Shown: positions 58,901-64,000 of the stretch, piece after piece
How the letters are laid out: each line of letters starts with the position of its first letter
How positions within the stretch are numbered: the stretch's first letter is position 1
NCBI RefSeq assembly: GCF_026420845.1
Contig: NZ_JAOWCB010000005.1
Location: forward strand, 62,001 to 126,000
Direction: 5' to 3'
Length of the DNA stretch: 64,000 nucleotides
Source: Streptomyces sp. PR69
GTDB lineage: Bacteria; Actinomycetota; Actinomycetes; Streptomycetales; Streptomycetaceae
Notes under the pieces: model-generated
The model's database searches: none
The model's input: only the letters and a program-made list of their open reading frames with translations
Told to the model about the DNA's origin: nothing
Made by a program: the position numbers and the translations under genes

Positions 58901-59959
58901 ATGAGCCGCCGCCCCGCATCGCGCCTGAGTCCGCGTCTGCCGTCCTGGCTGCCGCTGGACCCCTATCTGCTGGCGCTGCTCGGCACGGTCGCCCTGGCGG
59001 CGCTGCTGCCCGCCTCGGGCACGGCGGCCGACGCCGTCGGCGGCGCCTCGACCGGCGCGGTGGCGCTGCTGTTCTTCCTCTACGGAGCGCGGCTGTCCAC
59101 CCGCGAGGCGCTGGACGGGCTGCGGCACTGGCGGCTCCATGTCACCGTCCTCGCCGCCACCTTCCTGGTCTTTCCGCTGCTGGGGCTCGCGGCCCGCGGA
59201 CTGCGGCCGTACGTCCTCACCCCGGACCTGTACAGCGGGTTCCTCTTTCTCTGCCTGGTGCCGTCCACCATCCAGTCGTCCATCGCCTTCACCTCGATGG
59301 CCCGCGGCAACGTCCCCGCCGCGATCTGCGCCGGCTCCTTCTCCAGCCTGGTCGGCATCCTCCTCACCCCGCTGCTCGCGGCCGCCCTGATCGGCGGCGC
59401 CGCGGGCGGGTTCTCCGCGGACTCGCTTCTGGGGATCGCGCTTCAGCTCCTTGTGCCGTTCCTCGCGGGGCAGCTGCTCCGGCGGTGGATCGGCGGGTGG
59501 CTCGCCCGGCATCGCACGGCGCTCGGCTACGCCGACCGGGGCGCGATCCTCCTCGTCGTCTACACGGCCTTCAGCGAAGGCATGGTCTCGGGCGTCTGGA
59601 ACCAGGTCACCTGGCCCCGGCTGGGCGCGCTCCTCGGCGTCGAGGCGCTGCTCCTCGCCGTGATGCTCGCGCTGACCTGGTACGGGGCCGGGCGGCTCGG
59701 CTTCCCGCGCGAGGACCGGATCACGATCCAGTTCGCGGGTTCGAAGAAGAGCCTGGCGGCGGGGCTGCCGATGGCGAGCGTGCTCTTCGGGGCGCAGGCG
59801 AGCCTGGCGGTGCTGCCGCTGATGCTCTTCCACCAGATGCAGCTGATGGTCTGCGCCGTCATCGCCACCCGGCGCGCCCAGTCCTTCGCGGGGCAGGGCC
59901 CCGCGCCCCGCAGTGCGCCGTTTCCACGGCGCGGGGGGCCTGGCAAGATCGTCGGGTGA
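58901..59959 (+). CDS. Bile acid:sodium symporter family transporter
   Basis: A 352-residue BASS/SBF-family membrane protein with about 10 helices. Family segments are ALLFFLYGARLSTREAL, LCLVPSTIQSSIAFTSMARG, the sodium-site-like FAGSKKSLAAGLPMASVLFG, and MLFHQMQLMVCAVIATR. The substrate in bacteria of this subgroup is unknown (organic anions). The start is probably ATG 58901; GTG 58892 is possible. The downstream gene overlaps by 4 nt. Control by the divergent LysR is likely. Confidence 0.92.
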   Translation: MSRRPASRLSPRLPSWLPLDPYLLALLGTVALAALLPASGTAADAVGGASTGAVALLFFLYGARLSTREALDGLRHWRLHVTVLAATFLVFPLLGLAARGLRPYVLTPDLYSGFLFLCLVPSTIQSSIAFTSMARGNVPAAICAGSFSSLVGILLTPLLAAALIGGAAGGFSADSLLGIALQLLVPFLAGQLLRRWIGGWLARHRTALGYADRGAILLVVYTAFSEGMVSGVWNQVTWPRLGALLGVEALLLAVMLALTWYGAGRLGFPREDRITIQFAGSKKSLAAGLPMASVLFGAQASLAVLPLMLFHQMQLMVCAVIATRRAQSFAGQGPAPRSAPFPRRGGPGKIVG

Positions 59960-60408
59960 CAGTGCATCCGACGGATCCCAAACATTCGGCGTGTTCGCCT
60001 CCGGGCCCGCATCCGATACGGCCGTTCGCCGAGCGCCCCTGCACCCTGGTCGTCTGCCGGGGCTGCTGCTGCGGCAGTCCGCGCAAGCACCCGGACGTCG
60101 ACCACGAAGGCCAGCTGGCCCGGCTGCGGGCCGCCGCGGACGCCTCCGGCGGGCGGATGGCGGTGCGCACCAGTGAATGCCTCGGGCCCTGCGGGCAGGC
60201 GAATGTCGTCGTGGTCCAGCCGTCCGCCGAGGGCCGCCGCCGCGGCGCGCGGGCCGCCTGGTTCGGCTGGGTGCTGGACGACGACGCGACCGACGACATC
60301 CTGGCCTGGGCGGCGGCGGGCGGCCCCGGCGTCGCCGAGCCCTCGCCGGCGCTGGAGCTCCAGCGGGTGCCCGTCCCGCTGCCGCCGAGCCGCCGCCCGC
60401 GCCCCTGA
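59956..60408 (+). CDS. Thioredoxin-fold [2Fe-2S] ferredoxin-like protein
   Basis: A 150-residue protein with cysteines arranged as CTLVVCRGCCCGSPRKHP and, about 40 residues later, SECLGPCGQANVVVV, the pattern of (2Fe-2S) ferredoxin/NuoE-like thioredoxin folds. A C-terminal Pro-rich tail follows WFGWVLDDDATDDIL. GTG 59956 overlaps the symporter stop (GTGA). A redox protein coupled to a transporter suggests metabolism of the imported compound, but no oxidoreductase is in the operon. Confidence 0.85.
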   Translation: MTVHPTDPKHSACSPPGPHPIRPFAERPCTLVVCRGCCCGSPRKHPDVDHEGQLARLRAAADASGGRMAVRTSECLGPCGQANVVVVQPSAEGRRRGARAAWFGWVLDDDATDDILAWAAAGGPGVAEPSPALELQRVPVPLPPSRRPRP

Positions 60409-60461
60409 CGCCCCGCTGACGCCCCGTTCAGCCTTCGGGCTCGCCTTCTCAGCCTTCGGGT

Positions 60462-61310
60462 TCAGCCTTCGGGCGCCGAGGGCTCCAGGGCGATCCGCTC
60501 CTCTCCCGCGTACACGTTCATCTGCGGCCCGCGCAGAAAGCCGACCAGCGTCAGACCGCTCTGTGCCGCCAGGTCCACGGCGAGCGAGGACGGCGCGGAC
60601 ACCGCGGCCAGCAGCGGAACACCCGCCATCACCGCCTTCTGCGCCAGCTCGAACGAGGCGCGCCCGGACACCAGCAGGATCGCCCGGGACAGCGGCAGCC
60701 GGCCGTCCTGGAGCGCGCGTCCGACGAGCTTGTCGACCGCGTTGTGGCGGCCCACGTCCTCCCGTACGTCCAGCAGTTCACCCGTCTCCGAGAAGAGCGC
60801 GGCCGCGTGCAGCCCCCCGGTCCGGTCGAACACCTGCTGCGCGGAGCGGAGCCTGCCCGGCAGCTCTGCGAGCAGCGCCGGGGAGACCCGCACCCGGGGG
60901 GCGTCGGCTACGGGGAAGCGGGCGACGGTGCGCACCGCGTCGAGGCTGGTCTTCCCGCACAGCCCGCAGGAGGACGAGGTGTAGACGTTCCGCTCCAGGC
61001 CCGTCTCCGGCACCGGCACACCGGGGGCGAGCTGTACGTCCACCACGTTGTAGGTGTTCACGCCCTCGTCGTCGGCCCCGGCGCAGTACACGATCGAGCG
61101 GACCTCGTCCGCCGCGCCGATCACGCCCTCGCTGACCAGAAAGCCGGCCGCGAGCGCGAAGTCATCGCCCGGGGTGCGCATGGTGACGGCGAGGGGCTTG
61201 CCGTTCAGCCGGATCTCCAGGGGCTCCTCGGCCACCAGAGTGTCGGGGCGGGCGGTGACGGCGCCGTCCCGGATGCGGAGCGTGCGTCGGCGCTCGGTGA
61301 CGCGTCCCAT
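60462..61310 (-). CDS. fdhD: Formate dehydrogenase accessory sulfurtransferase FdhD
   Basis: A 282-residue protein that transfers sulfur to the molybdenum cofactor of formate dehydrogenase. The redox CxxC is in TSSSCGLCGKTSL; other motifs are EEPLEIRLNGKPLAVTMRTP (in part), GDDFALAAGFLVSEGV, DVREDVGRHNAVDKL and LVSGRASFELAQKAVMAGVP. ATG 61310 has a rather distant GGAGG (about 11 nt). No formate dehydrogenase gene lies in this window, so its client is elsewhere. Confidence 0.94.
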   Translation of the reverse strand: MGRVTERRRTLRIRDGAVTARPDTLVAEEPLEIRLNGKPLAVTMRTPGDDFALAAGFLVSEGVIGAADEVRSIVYCAGADDEGVNTYNVVDVQLAPGVPVPETGLERNVYTSSSCGLCGKTSLDAVRTVARFPVADAPRVRVSPALLAELPGRLRSAQQVFDRTGGLHAAALFSETGELLDVREDVGRHNAVDKLVGRALQDGRLPLSRAILLVSGRASFELAQKAVMAGVPLLAAVSAPSSLAVDLAAQSGLTLVGFLRGPQMNVYAGEERIALEPSAPEG

Positions 61311-61390
61311 GGTGTGTGAAGCCTCCGTCCCGGTCGCCGCGGCTGTTCGGCGGCCGTGTGCGGTGTTCATTCTCCTGCATTCGCTCTCGT

Positions 61391-61440
61391 GTATGCCGCC
61401 TGCATGCGCCTGCATGCACTTGTCTGCGCTTGTATGCGAT
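61391..61440. repeat. Five in-phase 10-bp degenerate repeats
   Basis: Units related to TGYATGCGCY occur every 10 bp from 61391 to 61440, about one helical turn each, upstream of fdhD in the 311-bp gap 61311-61621. Nothing gene-like is in the gap. Confidence 0.65.
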
Positions 61441-61550
61441 CTCCTGTGCGCGGGAGCGCCCTTGTCCGGCCGCGGGGGGCCGGCCGCCGGCATCGCACGT
61501 GCGGAAGCTCCAAAGTCCTGGCCGCGACGCTGTGGGATCACCTGCCGTCG

Positions 61551-61562
61551 TACCGATCGGTA
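61551..61562. promoter_or_regulatory. Perfect palindrome TACCGATCGGTA upstream of the FabH-like gene
   Basis: A 12-bp perfect palindrome, 59 bp before the FabH-like start, shaped like a TetR-type operator. No dedicated regulator adjoins. Confidence 0.55.
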
Positions 61563-61621
61563 GCCGCCAACACTGGATGTTCCTGCAAACCGCTGCATCG
61601 GCTCCGGAGGGGGAACCATCG

Positions 61622-62599
61622 ATGACCGGCTCACGCGTCGTGGCGCTCGGGCACTACCAGCCGGCCAAGGTGCTCGCCAACGAGGACCTGGCGGCCCTGG
61701 TGGACACCAGCGACGAGTGGATCCGCAGCCGCGTCGGCATCGAGACCCGCCATGTCGCAGGACCCGACGAACCGGTGGACGAACTCGCCGCGCACGCGGC
61801 CGCCAAGGCCCTGGCCGCCGCGGGCCTGACCCCCGACGCGATCGACCTGGTGCTGGTCGCCACCTCCACCGCCGTCGACCGCTCCCCGAACACCGCCGCC
61901 CGCGTCGCGGCCCGGCTGGGCATGGCGTCCCCGGCCGTGCTGGACCTCAACGTCGTCTGCGCGGGCTTCACCCACGCCCTGGCCATGGCCGACCACTCGC
62001 TGCGCGCCGGGGCCGCACGCCGGGCTCTGGTCATCGGGGCCGACAAGATGACCGCCGTCACGGACTGGACCGACCGCACCACATGCGTCCTCGTCGGCGA
62101 CGGAGCGGGGGCGGCCGTCGTCGAAGCCGTGGACGGCGGCGCGGACGGGGGCGCGGACGGAGGCGACGGCACACCGGCGGGCATCGGCCCGGTGCTGTGG
62201 GGCTCCGTGCCGGAGATGGGCCACGCCGTACGCATCGAGGGCACCCCGTCCCGCTTCGCCCAGGAAGGCCAGGCGGTCTACCGCTGGGCGACCACACAGC
62301 TTCCGCCGATCGCCCGCCAGGTGTGCGAGCGGGCCGGAGTCGCCCCCGAGGAGCTCGCCGCGGTGGTGCTGCACCAGGCGAATCTGCGGATCATCGAGCC
62401 GGTCGCCCAGCGGATCGGAGCGGTCAACGCGGTGGTCGCCCGCGATGTCGTCGCCTCGGGCAACACCTCGGCCGCCTCCATCCCGATGGCGCTGTCCAAG
62501 CTCATCGAGCGGGGTGAGGTCGAAAGCGGCGCGCCTGCCCTGCTCTTCGGCTTCGGCGGCAATCTCTCGTACGCGGGCCAGGTCATCCGCTGCCCCTGA
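61622..62599 (+). CDS. 3-oxoacyl-ACP synthase III (FabH-like)
   Basis: A 325-residue ketosynthase III condensing an acyl-CoA with malonyl-ACP or a related acceptor. The triad is complete: Cys113 in LNVVCAGFTHAL, His251 in VVLHQANLRI and Asn281 in VASGNTSAAS. C-terminal FGFGGNLSYAG is standard. A short Gly/Asp-rich insert (DGGADGGADGGDG) is unusual. GGAGGGGGA lies 7 nt before ATG 61622. No other fatty-acid genes are adjacent, so it is a stand-alone paralogue rather than the housekeeping gene. Confidence 0.93.
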   Translation: MTGSRVVALGHYQPAKVLANEDLAALVDTSDEWIRSRVGIETRHVAGPDEPVDELAAHAAAKALAAAGLTPDAIDLVLVATSTAVDRSPNTAARVAARLGMASPAVLDLNVVCAGFTHALAMADHSLRAGAARRALVIGADKMTAVTDWTDRTTCVLVGDGAGAAVVEAVDGGADGGADGGDGTPAGIGPVLWGSVPEMGHAVRIEGTPSRFAQEGQAVYRWATTQLPPIARQVCERAGVAPEELAAVVLHQANLRIIEPVAQRIGAVNAVVARDVVASGNTSAASIPMALSKLIERGEVESGAPALLFGFGGNLSYAGQVIRCP

Positions 62600-62648
62600 C
62601 GGCTCCCGCGACATGCCCCGGTGACGCACTCAGGGGCAGACTGGCCCC

Positions 62649-63209
62649 ATGGCCACGGCGGCGAAGCGAAGCGCGGGACTGCTGCTCTTCCGCAGGCGCG
62701 GCACCCGGCGGGACGGCGCGGGCAGCGCCTATGAGGTTCTCGTCGGCCATATGGGCGGGCCCTTCTGGCAGTCGAAGGACGCCGGGGCCTGGTCGGCGCC
62801 CAAGGGGGAGTACGCGGAGGGCGAGGAGCCGCGGGCCGCGGCGCGCCGGGAGTTCGCCGAGGAGCTGGGGGTCGAGCCGCCGGACGGCGAGTGGCTGCCG
62901 CTCGGGGAGGCCCGTCAGCCGGGCGGCAAGACCGTCGCGCTGTGGGCGCTTGAGGCGGACCTCGACATCGCGCTGGTCCGGCCGGGGAGCTTCACGATGG
63001 AGTGGCCGCCGCGCTCGGGCCGTGTCGCGGAGTTCCCCGAACTCGACCGGGTGGAGTGGCTGTCGCCCCAGGCGGCACGGCCCCGGCTGGTCACCGGTCA
63101 GCGGGTCTTTCTCGACCGTCTCGACGCCCTTGTCCACGGGGAGCAGGGGGAGCGTGAGGGGCGTGAGGGGCGCGGAGAGCAGGGGGAGCAGGGGGAGCAG
63201 GGAAGCTGA
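62649..63209 (+). CDS. NUDIX hydrolase
   Basis: A 186-residue nucleoside-diphosphate-linked hydrolase. The Nudix box is complete: GEYAEGEEPRAAARREFAEE followed by LGV (Gx5Ex7REUxEExGU). SAGLLLFRRRG and WSAPKGE are typical. The C-terminus is a GEQGEREGREG-type repeat encoded by tandem GGGGAGCAG units (about 63138-63206). ATG 62649 follows CAGACT (62637-62642) by 6 nt with no ribosome binding site. Substrate unknown. Confidence 0.92.
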   Translation: MATAAKRSAGLLLFRRRGTRRDGAGSAYEVLVGHMGGPFWQSKDAGAWSAPKGEYAEGEEPRAAARREFAEELGVEPPDGEWLPLGEARQPGGKTVALWALEADLDIALVRPGSFTMEWPPRSGRVAEFPELDRVEWLSPQAARPRLVTGQRVFLDRLDALVHGEQGEREGREGRGEQGEQGEQGS

Positions 63210-63399
63210 AGCGCTCTGAAGCCTGCCCCCGCTTTGTCCTCTGAGTGGCAAAAGTTGACGGAGAACGCTGCGCAAGTTCTTCCCCACTCGGAAGAGTGCT
63301 GCTACGTTCCCCTCGAAAGTCCGCGAATGCGGGTGAGAGTCCGTGCAGGAGCCGGTCACCGGGGTCCCCGCGCCGCAGGCCAGGGGAGGGGAGGGGCAC

Positions 63400-64000
63400 G
63401 TGAGACGTATGACCGCCCGACCCGCCAACGCCCATCAGGCGCGCCTGCTGAGGATGTTGCGCGACGAGGGCCCCAGCTCCCGCGCCCAGCTCGGCGACCG
63501 GGTGGACCTATCGCGCTCCAAACTCGCCGTCGAGGTGGACCGGCTGCTGGAGACCGGGCTCGTGGTGGCGGACGGACTCGCCGCCTCGCGCGGCGGACGC
63601 CGCTCCCACAACATCCGGCTCGCCCCCGCCCTGCGCTTCCTCGGCGTCGACATCGGCGCGACCTCCGTCGACGTCGCGGTCACCAACGCCGAACTGGAGG
63701 TGCTCGGGCATCTCAACCACCCCATGGACGTCCGCGAGGGGCCGGTCGCCGTCTTCGACCAGGTGCTGTCGATGGCGGGCAAGCTCAAGGCGTCGGGCCT
63801 CGCCGAGGGCTTCGACGGCGCGGGCATCGGCGTCCCCGGCCCCGTCCGCTATCCGGAAGGCGTCCCGGTGGCCCCGCCGATCATGCCGGGCTGGGACGGG
63901 TTCCCCGTCCGCGAGGCCCTCAGCCAGGATCTGGGCTGTCCCGTCATGGTCGACAACGATGTGAACCTGATGGCGATGGGGGAGCAGCACGCGGGCGTCG
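63400..64000 (+). CDS. ROK-family transcriptional regulator, partial (C-terminus off window)
   Basis: The first 200 codons are present. An N-terminal winged HTH (NAHQARLLRMLRDEGPSSRA, then LSRSKLAVEVDRLLETGLVV) is followed by the ROK sugar-kinase-like domain beginning FLGVDIGATSVDVAVTN. Further segments are GIGVPGPVRYPEG and VMVDNDVNLMAMGE. Such proteins are usually sugar-responsive repressors. GTG 63400 follows AGGGGAGGGG; ATG 63409 is possible. The reading frame is open to the window end. Confidence 0.9.
   Translation, partial: MRRMTARPANAHQARLLRMLRDEGPSSRAQLGDRVDLSRSKLAVEVDRLLETGLVVADGLAASRGGRRSHNIRLAPALRFLGVDIGATSVDVAVTNAELEVLGHLNHPMDVREGPVAVFDQVLSMAGKLKASGLAEGFDGAGIGVPGPVRYPEGVPVAPPIMPGWDGFPVREALSQDLGCPVMVDNDVNLMAMGEQHAGV

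Noticed and set aside
61622-63209. Start of a polyketide or fatty-acid biosynthetic cluster
   Set aside because: Only one ketosynthase III is present, followed by an unrelated NUDIX hydrolase and a ROK regulator.

Overview
The window is chromosomal DNA of a Streptomyces-type actinomycete. It is extremely GC-rich, with strong third-position G/C bias, frequent GTG and TTG starts, an SsgA-family protein, many TetR/GntR/LysR/AraC regulators, two genes with the rare TTA codon near their 5' end, and a -10-like TAnnnT hexamer only 6-8 nt before many start codons (leaderless-type transcripts). I see no tRNA, rRNA, CRISPR array, transposase, prophage or large secondary-metabolite cluster. It reads as ordinary chromosome with accessory regulators and enzymes.

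Region 1 (1-16.4 kb): a BCCT osmolyte transporter (cut by the window edge) diverges from glycerate kinase. A repeat-filled gap follows, then a minus-strand block. It holds pssA and psd (phosphatidylethanolamine synthesis) and the ethylmalonyl-CoA pathway genes ccr, meaA, mcl-like lyase, MaoC hydratase and acyl-CoA dehydrogenase in tightly coupled order. Upstream are a TetR regulator and a tandem-duplicated 3-hydroxyacyl-CoA dehydrogenase. Together these turn acetyl-CoA-derived crotonyl-CoA into methylmalonyl/propionyl-CoA and glyoxylate, supplying C2 assimilation and polyketide precursors. A palindrome lies exactly in the -35/-10 spacer of the proposed ccr promoter. A HEAT-repeat gene with a TTA codon and an SOS-boxed radical SAM gene follow.

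Region 2 (16.5-33 kb): an SRPBCC protein, a PAS/GAF/PP2C/ATPase phosphatase, a methyltransferase, a TTA-containing lipoprotein, a coupled four-peptidase operon (DppA-like M55, M20, S9, S66), adenosine deaminase, a GntR regulator divergent from an MFS exporter with a perfect FadR-type operator, and small genes (LapA-like, GNAT, VOC).

Region 3 (33-50 kb): repeat-rich gaps, a methyltransferase, a PLP-fold 'aminotransferase' with no lysine at all, two metallo-beta-lactamase-fold hydrolases around a DedA protein, a holin-like/phosphatase fusion, an anti-sigma-type ATPase, a VWA/partner envelope pair, an MmyB-like regulator, an SsgA-like protein, a PI-PLC, an ATP-dependent DNA ligase and a pterin dehydratase.

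Region 4 (50-64 kb): NmrA-like/AraC divergent pair, methyltransferase, KimA-like K+ permease, aldo-keto reductase, fatty-acyl-CoA ligase, LysR/bile-acid-symporter/ferredoxin-like group, FdhD, a FabH-like synthase, a NUDIX hydrolase and the start of a ROK regulator. Intergenic gaps repeatedly carry the same GC-rich hairpin elements, including a 50-bp element present in near-identical inverted copies on either side of the pssA/ethylmalonyl-CoA block.
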